Notes: a model not told the origin generated them from the sequence alone. DNA of 64,000 nt from Vibrio tapetis subsp. tapetis (GCF_900233005.1 NZ_LT960611.1:2108001-2172000), one strand, 5' to 3'; positions 27,019-37,040 are shown, numbered from the stretch's first letter. Made by a program: numbers and translations.

Positions 27019-29733
27019 CTAGGCATGTTCGGCCAGTTTCTCTAATAAGAACTCCTTTTTGAATGGCTTGGCTACGTAGTCGTCCATACCCGAGGTAAAG
27101 CACTTTTCTATATCTTGGTCTAATACACTGGCGGTCAATGCGATGATTGGAGTTCGAGAAAACCCTTGTTCTTTTTCCCAGCCTCTCATGAGCTCAGTGG
27201 CGGTAAAACCATCCATAATTGGCATCATGCAATCCATCAAGATCGCACAATATCGCCCTCCTTGCTGTAGCATCACTAATGCTTCTTTACCATGATTAGC
27301 TATTTCAAAGGTATAACCGGCTCTGTCCAATACCAAGGATACTACCTGTTGGTTTACTTTGTTGTCTTCCACAACCAAAACACACCCTTTATTGTTTGTG
27401 GATATCGCCAATTCTTGCGTGATCGATCTTTGCGTGGGTGACAAGTGTGCATCATTGTTAACTGAGGAGTGATCGGGTGTCTGCGTAGACGACAAACTCG
27501 TTAGGTCATCGTCTACCGCCTGAATGCTCTCGAAGGCATTCACTAAAATATTTCGAAGCCGATGGCCAAATAAAGGTGTCGTAATGATGCCGACAACCAA
27601 TTTATCCAACTTACTGACGCCGGATCGATTGTTGGTGCAGATGAAAATGGTGCTGTTTAATGGTAAGTCAGCACGCACTTGGTGAATCATACCGTCGGCG
27701 TCATCCCTCTGGCATATAATCACGCCATCATAGCAACTTAGATCCAATGAGGGCGAATACGTTGCAGCTTGAACAACCGAAATCCCTTGATAGTTCAGCT
27801 CCGAGAGCAATAAATCGGCATACGGCAAGCCATTATCAAACATTAAAAATTTCATTCCGACCAAACAGGTTAGCTGTTGTCGAGCCTTCACTACCTCAAC
27901 ATCGATCAGAAAACTAAACGTACTACCGACGTCTTTTTCTGATTTAACAACCAAGCTGCCATTCATCATTTCAACCAACTGATGTGAGATTGAAAGCCCC
28001 AAGCCAGTACCGCCAAAATCTCTGGTTATCGAGCCATCTTCTTGAGTAAATGGAGTAAAAATTGCCGTTTGTTTGTCGGCATCTATTCCTATCCCCGTAT
28101 CACTGATTGCACAATATAATTGGCCTTTACTTTCATCTATAGGGTCATACTTCAACATTGCTTTAATTGAACCATTCAAGGTGAATTTAACCGCATTGCC
28201 TAATAGGTTCAGTAGTATCTGCCGCAGCCTGTGCTCGTCTAATTTCACTTGGGGTAACAAGTTCGGGTCGATATCAACGTTTAAGGCTAATCCTTTCTCT
28301 TGCGCTTTAGGCATCACAATCGAAAGTGTGTCGTACAGCAACTCTTTGACATTGCAATCGCTTTTGACCAGGACCAAATTACCAGATTCGATTTTAGACA
28401 GGTCTAACACGTCATTAATGAGCATTAACAAAGTTTGAGATGAGGTTTCAATGGTTTGTAAATATTCAATCTGAGCGGGGTCGAGTTTGGTATCGGCCAA
28501 AATCGAAGACATCCCGATCACACCATTAAGAGGAGTACGAATTTCATGGGACATATTGGCTAAAAAGGCACTCTTGGCAATATTCGCTCTCTCTGCTTCC
28601 TCTTTGGCCAAGACTAAGCCATCGTGATTTCGTTGCCGATCACTTAACAAAATATTGAGTTGAGTACTGAATATCGTTAACTCATCATTACCATTCATCG
28701 GCACTCTCAGGGCATTATTTTGGGTTGCCTCAACCTTGCCTAAGGTATGAATAACCAATGAAAGATAATTAATAATTCGTCTGGATACGTTCACACCGAG
28801 ATAACTAAAAACCAATAATGAAAAAATAATGACAATCGATAAAACCAACACCATTGTGTTTTTAGTTTCTATTCGTTTATCGATATCTTCAATTAAGCTT
28901 TTGGACACTTTATTGACTACAAACTGTATTTTTTCATACCGCTTATCAAATGCAGAAAGCCCTGTTTCAATGAGTTTTTCCGTAATTTTCCCATCTAAAA
29001 TGGCTTGTCGTAATTGATAACTCTGGATAAAAGCGGGATCAGAAAATGCGTCCCTTAATAGTTTTATTTGTTCGGCATCTGCATTGATAGATATAAACCG
29101 TTCAATAGTAAATTGCTGTCGCTCAGCTACAGACACCAACTGCGTCAATTTATCTTGGTCTGTAGGCGTATTTAATAACTGCCTCACGTGGCCATTTTCT
29201 TGCTTAGACCATAACGAAAGCCATTGTAATTGATAGAGAACATCGAGTTTTTGTTCAATATTGATATCTTCGATATCTAGCCAAGACTTTTCCAACAACG
29301 TAATGAGATGCTCATTGCTTTCATTGATCCAAATAGACCATTCGCTCAACTCCTCAACGCTCAGGTCGGGATACTCACCAACGGTTTCTGCAAGCTCATT
29401 GATCGCTTGGGTAACGTCATCTTGTGATTCTCGTTTAAACGCCAACGGTACCAACTCTTCCAATGCCGCTAGTTCTCGCTGCAAGCCTTGTTCAATGCGT
29501 CGATAATCATTCGATTTAGATGAAGGGCTATTGACACTGAGAGCGTGAGTTTGTGACGAATATGATGATACGCCACTCAAAAGAGAGATCCGGTTAGACA
29601 CCAAATTAAGCTCTTGAATGTACTGATACGATTTATGAATTTCTAAGCCAGCCAAAACGCTACTGATTGCTAACGGGAGGATCACCAAAACTAACATCTT
29701 AGTTTTGATTGATATCCTGTCTATCAGGCTCAT
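27019..29733 (-). CDS. Hybrid sensor histidine kinase/response regulator
   Basis: 904 residues. A membrane segment at about 13-30, a roughly 260-residue periplasmic helical sensor of the NIT type (nitrate/nitrite-sensing fold is the closest I recognise), a second membrane segment at about 292-312, a HAMP-like linker, then HisKA with NMSHEIRTPLNG (His396), the ATPase core (NLLGNAVKFT, DTGIGID, GTGLGLSIS), a degenerate receiver-like segment (about 630-740) and a complete receiver with Asp834 in LMDCMMPIMDG. No HPt domain is present, so phosphotransfer must go to a separate protein. It is divergent from a periplasmic-protein/porin pair that it may sense through or control. Confidence 0.88.
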   Translation of the reverse strand: MSLIDRISIKTKMLVLVILPLAISSVLAGLEIHKSYQYIQELNLVSNRISLLSGVSSYSSQTHALSVNSPSSKSNDYRRIEQGLQRELAALEELVPLAFKRESQDDVTQAINELAETVGEYPDLSVEELSEWSIWINESNEHLITLLEKSWLDIEDINIEQKLDVLYQLQWLSLWSKQENGHVRQLLNTPTDQDKLTQLVSVAERQQFTIERFISINADAEQIKLLRDAFSDPAFIQSYQLRQAILDGKITEKLIETGLSAFDKRYEKIQFVVNKVSKSLIEDIDKRIETKNTMVLVLSIVIIFSLLVFSYLGVNVSRRIINYLSLVIHTLGKVEATQNNALRVPMNGNDELTIFSTQLNILLSDRQRNHDGLVLAKEEAERANIAKSAFLANMSHEIRTPLNGVIGMSSILADTKLDPAQIEYLQTIETSSQTLLMLINDVLDLSKIESGNLVLVKSDCNVKELLYDTLSIVMPKAQEKGLALNVDIDPNLLPQVKLDEHRLRQILLNLLGNAVKFTLNGSIKAMLKYDPIDESKGQLYCAISDTGIGIDADKQTAIFTPFTQEDGSITRDFGGTGLGLSISHQLVEMMNGSLVVKSEKDVGSTFSFLIDVEVVKARQQLTCLVGMKFLMFDNGLPYADLLLSELNYQGISVVQAATYSPSLDLSCYDGVIICQRDDADGMIHQVRADLPLNSTIFICTNNRSGVSKLDKLVVGIITTPLFGHRLRNILVNAFESIQAVDDDLTSLSSTQTPDHSSVNNDAHLSPTQRSITQELAISTNNKGCVLVVEDNKVNQQVVSLVLDRAGYTFEIANHGKEALVMLQQGGRYCAILMDCMMPIMDGFTATELMRGWEKEQGFSRTPIIALTASVLDQDIEKCFTSGMDDYVAKPFKKEFLLEKLAEHA

Positions 29734-29846
29734 ACACGCTCCTTTATTGTGAACATGAGCAGATTTTTTATTATTGTATTTGTGGTTCTAATATTTAGAT
29801 CTAGTCTTAATACTAGAACTAATCATGATGGCTGGAAAGAAATTAA

Positions 29847-30335
29847 ATGCCAATGGACTTTCGCACCTTAACTCTATCTATTGGTAGATATTTTATAATA
29901 TCCCTTTGGTTACTATTGTTCCCGACGAAATTGTTAGCTGACGACATTCAAGATATTGAATTTGCAGTCTTTTCAATGAATGGAGAAATACCACAACTCA
30001 GTAAGAATACCGCTAAGATGATATATAAAGGGCGAACAAAAAAACTCAATGGCAGTATTAAAATCGTTCTTGTTGATTTACCAGAGTCATCCATTCACAG
30101 AGAAGAATTCTATAAAATGCTATTAGGCCGCTCAATATCGCAAATGAATGGCTATTGGGCCAGCCGCTCATTTTCAGGTAAAGGACACCCACCCGAAGAG
30201 CTTGATAGTGACGATATTAAAGCCATTATCCAATGGCTTAATCAGAACCCAAATGGGATCGCCTATGCGCCTGTCGATAAAGTACCCGAAAATGCCAATA
30301 TTTTGGTGACTATTTTGCAAGGAGGTAAGCAATGA
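29847..30335 (+). CDS. PstS-like periplasmic binding protein, single-domain
   Basis: 162 residues, or 160 from the second ATG at 29853; GGAAAG sits upstream. A signal peptide ends near KLLADD. The mature part resembles a single lobe of PstS-like phosphate-binding proteins (FAVFSMNGEIPQLSKNTAKMIYKGRTKKLNG...HREEFYKMLLGRSISQMNGYW...GIAYAPVDKVP). At about 140 residues it is too short for a full two-lobe transport protein, so it is more likely a sensing or accessory protein. It overlaps the following porin gene by 4 bp and is divergent from the hybrid kinase. Confidence 0.7.
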   Translation: MPMDFRTLTLSIGRYFIISLWLLLFPTKLLADDIQDIEFAVFSMNGEIPQLSKNTAKMIYKGRTKKLNGSIKIVLVDLPESSIHREEFYKMLLGRSISQMNGYWASRSFSGKGHPPEELDSDDIKAIIQWLNQNPNGIAYAPVDKVPENANILVTILQGGKQ

Positions 30336-31372
30336 AATTACGCTACCTTTCTTTTGCGGTCATGACAGCAAGCTTGCCGACTCACGCTGCGATAGAACTG
30401 GCTGATGGTTTAACCTTAAGCGGCTTTGGTTCTACCTCCATCACTCGTAGTGATAACGAAAACGCCTTGTTCGTTAATCGCCAAATAGGCGATAGCACAT
30501 GCTACGACTGCGACACAATCTTTGGTCTTCAGGTTGATTATAATGCCACCGATGAACTGCGCTTTTCCACTCAAGTAGTGAAGCGCCCACAAGACGAATG
30601 GTCAGAACCTGAGTTGGAATGGCTATATGCTAGTTATGAATACAACAATCTAACGGGCCATATCGGCCGTCAACGTTTACCGCTATTTTTGGCATCCGAG
30701 TACTACTTTGTTGGCCATGCTTATCTTTGGGCAAGGCCACCGCAAGACGTCTATGACAGTATTTTAGGGTTTACATCTTATGATGGCATTTCTATCGACT
30801 GGCAAACCTTCTTGTCTGACTCACTCGAATTAATTGTGACCCCTTTCTATGGCATTTCCTCTGTTGAGACCATCCCTTATGGTCTAGTACAGCTCGAATT
30901 AGAGAGTGATTATTCTGTCGGTCTCGCCATCGACTTAACAGGGGTAGATTTTCGAGTACATAGCGCAATTATGCACAATCAATACCAAATTCAGAAAAGG
31001 CCCACCGAGCAGCTGACGATCTACACACTTGGCGGCACTTACTCATTGCAACAATGGCAGATAATTGCAGAAATAGAACACGATGACCAACAGACCGCGT
31101 GGAATACTAGCCTAGCTTATCATTATGATGATTGGTCGCCTTATATCACCTATGGCGAAAGCCACCATAGACGCAAAGCTAACAATACGATCATTGGTAT
31201 AAGACACTATTTAACGCCGCAGGTATCCATCAATGCTGAATGGCAAACCGTAAGGATGACTCAAGAGGCATACCAAGACGGGCATAATGGCCACTTCGGG
31301 TTCCCTCCTATTTACTCCGGTTCAGACAAAGACGCCAGCTTATATACCGTCATGGCAAACTTTGTTTTCTAG
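30332..31372 (+). CDS. Outer-membrane beta-barrel porin-like protein
   Basis: 346 residues. A signal peptide ends at THAA. The mature sequence alternates short amphipathic strands (LTLSGFGSTSITRS, LEWLYASYEYNNLTGHIGRQRLPLF, WSPYITYGES) and ends with the outer-membrane sorting signal VMANFVF. One CYDC pair near residue 50 could form a disulfide. No trimeric-porin signature was recognised. It is translationally coupled (ATGA) to the PstS-like gene, so the two probably act together at the cell envelope. Confidence 0.72.
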   Translation: MKLRYLSFAVMTASLPTHAAIELADGLTLSGFGSTSITRSDNENALFVNRQIGDSTCYDCDTIFGLQVDYNATDELRFSTQVVKRPQDEWSEPELEWLYASYEYNNLTGHIGRQRLPLFLASEYYFVGHAYLWARPPQDVYDSILGFTSYDGISIDWQTFLSDSLELIVTPFYGISSVETIPYGLVQLELESDYSVGLAIDLTGVDFRVHSAIMHNQYQIQKRPTEQLTIYTLGGTYSLQQWQIIAEIEHDDQQTAWNTSLAYHYDDWSPYITYGESHHRRKANNTIIGIRHYLTPQVSINAEWQTVRMTQEAYQDGHNGHFGFPPIYSGSDKDASLYTVMANFVF

Positions 31373-31463
31373 CGTTCATTGACACATCAAACTTATATTC
31401 TGGTTTTACCTGAGTATTGCCTTTCGAAAGTGATGTTTCTATTCAATTGCGTCACCTAATAAC

Positions 31464-31502
31464 GAAAAAAAGCGGCTCTTCACATACGATGAAGGGCCGC
31501 GC
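31464..31502 (-). terminator. Rho-independent terminator of the chemotaxis receptor gene
   Basis: A hairpin with arms AGCGGC...CTTCA and TGAAG...GCCGC, followed on the transcribed minus strand by seven T. It lies about 65 bp past the receptor stop. Confidence 0.85.
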
Positions 31503-31565
31503 TACTTAGATACTCTTTGTTAGATATTCTTTGAAACTCAATTAAGGCAATCGCGTAATGATTGC

Positions 31566-33525
31566 TTACGCCTTAAACTGGCCTAACAATCCACTGACTT
31601 CCGTACCAACACGATTAAGCTGCTCGGCTGATTCTGTCGTCTCGATCGATTGCGTCAATGTTTTATCTGAAATATCAGACATTGTATTAACGTTAATGCT
31701 TACTTCATCTGCAGCTGTTGCTTGCTGACCTGCTGCACTGGAGATATGTCCAATCGAATCATTGATTTGTGCAATAAACCCATCGATAGAGGTCAGTGAC
31801 TCCTCTGCTGATTGCACCTGAGCAGCCGTTTCTTCCGCACTTGCACGGCTCTTCGTCATGGCTTGACTGGCGCTTTCAGACCGCTGCTGTAAGCTAACAA
31901 TGATGTTTTGAATTTCCTGTGTCGACTCTTGAGTTCGTGAAGCTAATGAGCGAACCTCATCTGCTACGACCGCAAATCCACGCCCTTGTTCACCTGCCCG
32001 AGCGGCTTCAATTGCAGCATTCAAAGCAAGTAAATTGGTTTGTTCGGCGATACTGCGTATAACATCCAACACGGAACCAATTTGTTCACTATCAGCGCGT
32101 AGCTGCTCAACGGTATCACTCGCATCCGATATTTGTTCAGACAAGCTTTGCATCGACGTCGCCGCCTCTACCACTACTTTTGTTCCCTCACTTGCCGCAT
32201 TTGCGGTTGACTGAGAAAGCTCTGATGCTTGAACGGCGCTATTACTCACTTCTTGTGCACTGGCCGACATTTGCGTCATGGCGGAAGCGGCGAGTTGCGC
32301 CTGAGATTGCTGCTCTCGTACTTCTTCTTGTGTGCTATTGGCTTTATCGGTTAGCTCTCGCGCTGACGTTAACATACTGCCCGATGCCGTGTTTAATTTC
32401 GCAATCGTGTTTTGCAATTTGTCCGCGAAGGTATTGTAGTTTTTCGCTAATAGAGCGAGCTCATCACGCCCGTGCTCTGGAATTCGTATCGTCAAATCGC
32501 CTTCACCTTGGGCAATGTCAGCCAAGACGCTATTAGTGCCTGCAAGTTTCGTTACAATCGCTTTAGTTACCATGAACGAGACCACAACCCCCAATAGAAT
32601 GGCACCAGCAGCCACGGTAAAGAGCATGGATGTCGACTCTTCTGTGTGCTTTTGAGAAGTGGTGGCGGCCAGTTTCATCGACGCACTGATTGAGGCTCTT
32701 AAATCCGCTATTTTGACGGCAATTTGAGGACCAATGGTATCGAGGGTGTTAATCCCTTCGTTACGATCATAAATCATTGTGGCTACGCTGTTTGAAGCCA
32801 ATTCATATTGATTAAGTAGCGTTTTTGCTTCTTCGGTTAATCGACGTCGACCTGGGTTTTCTAAGGTACTCAATAATGTTTCCATTTCCGCTTCAGAAGC
32901 AGCAAACTCTTTATTGAAACGGTCGACTTGTGCAGGCTGGTTCTCTACCAAGAATTTAGATACGTAAAGACGAGAAAGTAGTAAAGCACGAACCGCTCGC
33001 CCTGCATGATAAGCTGCGACCACATCGCCATCTCGCTTTGCTGAATCCATAACCTGAGTTAGCTTACGCTCGATTTCGGGACCGTTTATATTGAGTGTCC
33101 CTTGAACCAACTCATTACGGCTACGCATATTTGAGATGACGGTTCCGGTAAACGTATTCAAATATTCCGTTTTCATGCCTTCTATCGACTTCAACAAAGC
33201 CACACGTTCTGGGTTTTGAATTTCTTTGAAAGCTTGTTCTAAGTCTTTAGTCCACAAAGCCGCTTGTTCATTAAACGTACCAATGAACTTTTCATCACCT
33301 GTTTTAATGTAATTTTTTACCGTCAATCTCAGTCCATATACCGCATCAGTTAATTCTGCGGCCAATTCAGTATCCGGCGCTAAATCAAACGATATTTTTT
33401 TTATATCGTCGGATAGGTTACCCAACAAATTTGAACTGATGACAGCCATTGCAATCAAAATTGCGATTAATACCGCAGGGGGAAATTGATAGCTTCTTGG
33501 ATATTGAGATATTGTCCAAACCCAT
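31566..33525 (-). pseudogene. Methyl-accepting chemotaxis protein, frameshifted near the N-terminus
   Basis: A good ribosome site (GGAG) and ATG at 33525 begin [15 protein letters not shown], then a run of five C (plus strand G run at 33478-33482) shifts the frame. With four C the frame would continue [16 protein letters not shown], the expected first membrane helix, into the 630-codon frame ending at 31566. Downstream are a periplasmic four-helix sensor (about 250 residues), a second membrane segment, HAMP, and a signalling domain with the conserved tip [21 protein letters not shown]. There is no CheR/CheB pentapeptide at the C-terminus (ends LLGQFKA). As read, the intact frame could start only at weak internal codons (TTG 33458 or ATG 33449), losing half the helix. 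Slippage or sequencing error could restore it. Confidence 0.85.
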
Positions 33526-33676
33526 TATATTCACTCCGTTAACGAGAAAGCCTTTTTATTGTTGTCTTTTAAAAGTAGCAAAGAATCTCGTTTATACAGC
33601 TGATTAGTGACAAAAACATTAATTGAGCGATAACAATGTTAACCCTGCCATAACAGCAGTCACTTTACTGGTTGAT

Positions 33677-35095
33677 TTATAATAGATTTGAAATAATAAC
33701 TGCCAACCCATTTAGCCCCTTACTCCAGTCTCCCTGCTCAGTAAAATTAGCGGTACTAAACCGAATACAATGGTCAAACTGATTCTGAGATCCAAACATG
33801 GATCCGGGTAAGATGCTGATCCCTTTTTCCTTACATAACCGACAGGCTTCATGGCTATTAAAACCTTCGGGAAGCGTAAGCCACATCAAAAAAGAACCTT
33901 CGGGCTGTGTTAAGTGATAGCGACCAATCAGGTTTTCATGTTGATTAAGAGCACAACTTAGCATGAGATTAAATCGTCGTTGGTTCTGCTGATAAACTCG
34001 CCTCACTCGGCTAAGATGAGTTTTGTACTTTCCTGTGGTAAGGAAATCGGCAACAGCAGACTGCATCAAGTTCGAGCCTCCCATATTTTCACACAATTGA
34101 TATTTATCTATCTGAGTATGGTATCGACCTGAAATTAACCATCCTACTCTCAATCGAGAATCCAATGTTTTAGACAAAGAGTTTACGTAAATCACTCGGT
34201 CTTGATCATCGAGAGAATAAAGACTAGGAATCGTTTCATCTACACATAGTCCGCCAAATACGTCGTCTTCGATAATCGGAAGATCACCCGAAATTTGTAA
34301 TAGCATTTTTCGTTTATCCAATGGTAAGCGCGCGCCTGTCGGGTTAGTAAAGTTTGGCGTAATCAACAGTGCTTTGATCTCCCATAATCTGAGCGCTTCC
34401 TCAAGAGCAGCAGGTTCAATTCCGCTACGGACGCAGCTTGGTATTTCCAACACTTTTAACCCCAGTGCCTCCATTAATAATAAGTTGCCGAAGTAGCAAG
34501 GCGACTCTACCGCAACGATATCACCAGGCTTAGTTAACGCACGTAATGCAAGACTAATCGCCTGCTGCGCTCCGTGAGTCACTAAGATGTTTTCGCTTTT
34601 TGCCGGAATGCTAAGATCTAAGCTAATCTTCAACAATTGCCGTATTAGCCGTCCATCTCCGGGGGGTAATTGGTAATGACTGGATATATTACTTTGCATC
34701 CGACTTTGTCTTGCTATTTCTGCATACAAACTACGTATGGACGGGAAATCAGTATTAGGATGAGCAGATCCGGTCGGTAATATTTCTTTATAGTCGGGGT
34801 AAGTTAGCAATGTACGGGATAAAGTCAGTAAATCGATTTCTTTCGGCTCTTGAACACTGCGATATTGGTTTTGATAAGGGGCTTTCTTCACTCGATAGCC
34901 TGATTTCGCCACTGCGTAAATTAACCCAAGCGCTTCTAACTCTTGATAAGCTCGAATGACGGTATTTTTACTCACATTTAGATCAAGACCGAGCTGTCGA
35001 ATAGAAGGGAGTTTGTCTTCAGGTAAATAGACGCCATTATCCATTCCATGACGCAGATGTTGCTCGACCCGTAAATACTTTTTCTCTCCAATCAT
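33677..35095 (-). CDS. MocR-family regulator (GntR DNA-binding plus aminotransferase-like domain)
   Basis: 472 residues. The N-terminal GntR winged helix (about 1-70) includes DKLPSIRQLGLDLNVSKNTVIRAYQELEALGLI. The rest is a fold-type I PLP aminotransferase domain, with the PLP lysine in NSLSKTLDSRLRVGWLISG and the NPTG motif as NFTNPTGARLP. It is divergent from an EamA exporter, the usual MocR arrangement, with repeated CTGTACCCT boxes between them. The expected role is to sense PLP or an amine/amino compound and control the exporter. The effector is not known. Confidence 0.9.
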   Translation of the reverse strand: MIGEKKYLRVEQHLRHGMDNGVYLPEDKLPSIRQLGLDLNVSKNTVIRAYQELEALGLIYAVAKSGYRVKKAPYQNQYRSVQEPKEIDLLTLSRTLLTYPDYKEILPTGSAHPNTDFPSIRSLYAEIARQSRMQSNISSHYQLPPGDGRLIRQLLKISLDLSIPAKSENILVTHGAQQAISLALRALTKPGDIVAVESPCYFGNLLLMEALGLKVLEIPSCVRSGIEPAALEEALRLWEIKALLITPNFTNPTGARLPLDKRKMLLQISGDLPIIEDDVFGGLCVDETIPSLYSLDDQDRVIYVNSLSKTLDSRLRVGWLISGRYHTQIDKYQLCENMGGSNLMQSAVADFLTTGKYKTHLSRVRRVYQQNQRRFNLMLSCALNQHENLIGRYHLTQPEGSFLMWLTLPEGFNSHEACRLCKEKGISILPGSMFGSQNQFDHCIRFSTANFTEQGDWSKGLNGLAVIISNLL

Positions 35096-35154
35096 CTGTA
35101 CCCTCCAAACTAATCAAATCTGTGCCTTACCAAGTTAGCTGTACCCTATTACAG
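35096..35154. promoter_or_regulatory. Candidate MocR operator
   Basis: CTGTACCCT occurs at 35096-35104 and 35139-35147 in the same orientation, 43 bp apart (about four helical turns). The second copy also forms CTGTA...TACAG, ending at 35154. Direct repeats spaced by whole turns are the usual MocR pattern. Confidence 0.5.
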
Positions 35155-35190
35155 TAACAGAATGTTAAACAATTGATACAAAGGTTCGCC

Positions 35191-36090
35191 ATGCTAATTC
35201 GAATGATCCCGTTTATTTTTGTCGTGCTTTGGGCATCCGGATTTATTGGTGCTCGATTTGGTGTTCAATACGCGGAACCCGCAACCTTACTTTTGGTTCG
35301 TATGGCCGCTAATGTTATTTTGTTTTTAATTCTGGTGACGGTATTACACCGCCGAATTCCAACAGGTAGCGCATTTTGGCATAGCTGTGTGGTGGGCATA
35401 CTAATTCACGGGTTTTATCTTGGAGGCAGCTATTTAGCCATTGATATGGGGATGCCCTCTGGTTTGTGTTCACTTTTAGTTGGTACACAACCTATATTGA
35501 CCGCTCTAATATTAGTCAACGCGACACAAGAGCGTTTCAATAGTGCTCAATGGATCGGGCTCGCTTTAGGGTTTATCGGCATCAGTTTGGTATTAATGGG
35601 CAATATTGAATGGCAGTCCGAAGACCAAAAATGGGAAGCGGTTATGGCCTCAGGTCTTGCTTTGTTAGGCATAACACTTGGAACCCTCTATCAAAAAAGA
35701 TTCTGCCGAGGGGTCGATATGGTTGGTGGTGCTGCGGTTCAATACCTTGCAGCGGCAGTGTTATTTCTCCCATATGCAATGACCTTTGAAACCATGCAAA
35801 TAGAATGGACGATGGAGCTAATCCTTACGTTAGTCTGGCTAGTGGTTGTGCTGTCTTGCGTTGCTTTAATGCTACTTCTGTACATGGTCGAACATGGTGC
35901 CTCTTCAAGCGTCGCTTCCGTGTTTTATTTGGTTCCCCCAGTTACCGCGATACAAGCTTGGTTAGCGTTCGATGAAAGCTTTGATGCCTCTGCAGCATTC
36001 GGTTTTGGTCTGGCAGCGATTGCGGTGTATTTAGTGGTGAAAAAGCCAAACCTAAACCTGGTGAAGAAAGCTTCTATAACGAGTAGCTAA
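35191..36090 (+). CDS. EamA-family (DMT) exporter
   Basis: 299 residues from the ATG at 35191, with AAAGG just upstream; a TTG 18 bp earlier is less likely. Ten hydrophobic segments are arranged as two EamA repeats: WASGFIGARFGVQYAEPATLLLVR in the first, and a duplicated second half from about residue 150. Inner-membrane efflux of an amino acid or metabolite is typical for this family. The divergent MocR gene is the likely regulator. Confidence 0.85.
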   Translation: MLIRMIPFIFVVLWASGFIGARFGVQYAEPATLLLVRMAANVILFLILVTVLHRRIPTGSAFWHSCVVGILIHGFYLGGSYLAIDMGMPSGLCSLLVGTQPILTALILVNATQERFNSAQWIGLALGFIGISLVLMGNIEWQSEDQKWEAVMASGLALLGITLGTLYQKRFCRGVDMVGGAAVQYLAAAVLFLPYAMTFETMQIEWTMELILTLVWLVVVLSCVALMLLLYMVEHGASSSVASVFYLVPPVTAIQAWLAFDESFDASAAFGFGLAAIAVYLVVKKPNLNLVKKASITSS

Positions 36091-36104
36091 ATTAACGTGA
36101 ATAC

Positions 36105-36138
36105 AAAAAAGGTCTACCGAGTAATTCAGTAGACCTTT
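36105..36138. terminator. Bidirectional terminator
   Basis: Stem GGTCTAC (36111-36117) / GTAGACC (36129-36135), with A before and T after. It serves the convergent EamA and TrmB-type genes. Confidence 0.85.
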
Positions 36139-36169
36139 AGTTTTATGCCATCAAACAATGCTATTGTTT

Positions 36170-36991
36170 CTATCGAATTTTAGAAAGATCATCTTGAACC
36201 ATGGCGTTAGATTGCTCATGGATGGTGTTGATTCTTACTCTGTTTTCTAGGTTAGCTCGCTCATATTCAGTAAGATAAATATCACTATGTATGTGCTCTG
36301 CAATCATCTTCACCATCAGCTTGTTATTGGTATAAAGCCCCATGGTTTCATCACGATGAGAAAACGCGAGCGCTAACTTCATATCTGCAACAAGCATGAA
36401 TCGATGCGATGGGTAATCCTGTTCAGGATCTTCTGAACGGGAATACATTTCCATTTTATCGTGCGGTGTTTCCAATTTATTAAACGAGAAGCCTATCACT
36501 CGTACGCCACGCTCTATCGCTTCACACAATTCTCGCTTGAACAGGCTCAAACGAAAGTCTGAATTTAGGTAGATTTCAACGTGAGATTGGTTAATCAGCT
36601 CTTTGGCTTTTTGCACTAAATTGTCATAGCCCGAAACGTTGTATACAAACTCCTTCTCTTCTTGAAGTGCCATTTTAGAGAGCTCTTTCTTGAGAATGGC
36701 GATGTTTGTAATTGTCTTTTTCTCAATCTGGCTGAAAATTAGATCGGGAGATTTAGCTTCATATTCTTTGGTATCTCCGTCCGAGAGAAAAATAAAACCA
36801 TTGCTGTACAAATTATCTATTGAAGAATAGACCGACGAACGAGACAACGAAATTTCTTTAGCAATTTTGTAACCACTAGAACGTCCGTTTTTTAGCAAGG
36901 TGATGTACACCATGGCATCGGTTTTGGTAAAGCCAAAATCCATCAATTTGGTTACAATTTCTGACACGAACTGACCTCTAATACTATTCAT
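36170..36991 (-). CDS. TrmB-type sugar-responsive transcriptional regulator
   Basis: 273 residues. The N-terminal TrmB winged helix is at about 8-75 (LMDFGFTKTDAMVYITLLKNGRSSGYKIAKEISLSRSSVYSSIDNLYSNGF), followed by a coiled segment (about 85-115) and a C-terminal phospholipase D-like/TrmB domain with LELINQ-type VEIYLNSDFR...RGVRVIGFSF. TrmB proteins are best known from archaea, where they control maltose/trehalose ABC transporters and sense sugars directly. Here the gene is the last of a leftward arm encoding a maltodextrin-type ABC transporter, which supports the same logic. It begins 49 bp after the ROK gene. Confidence 0.85.
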   Translation of the reverse strand: MNSIRGQFVSEIVTKLMDFGFTKTDAMVYITLLKNGRSSGYKIAKEISLSRSSVYSSIDNLYSNGFIFLSDGDTKEYEAKSPDLIFSQIEKKTITNIAILKKELSKMALQEEKEFVYNVSGYDNLVQKAKELINQSHVEIYLNSDFRLSLFKRELCEAIERGVRVIGFSFNKLETPHDKMEMYSRSEDPEQDYPSHRFMLVADMKLALAFSHRDETMGLYTNNKLMVKMIAEHIHSDIYLTEYERANLENRVRINTIHEQSNAMVQDDLSKIR

Positions 36992-37040
36992 TAACCTTCT
37001 TACCTAAGACTACCATTACCAACAATTTGACTCTAATTTT

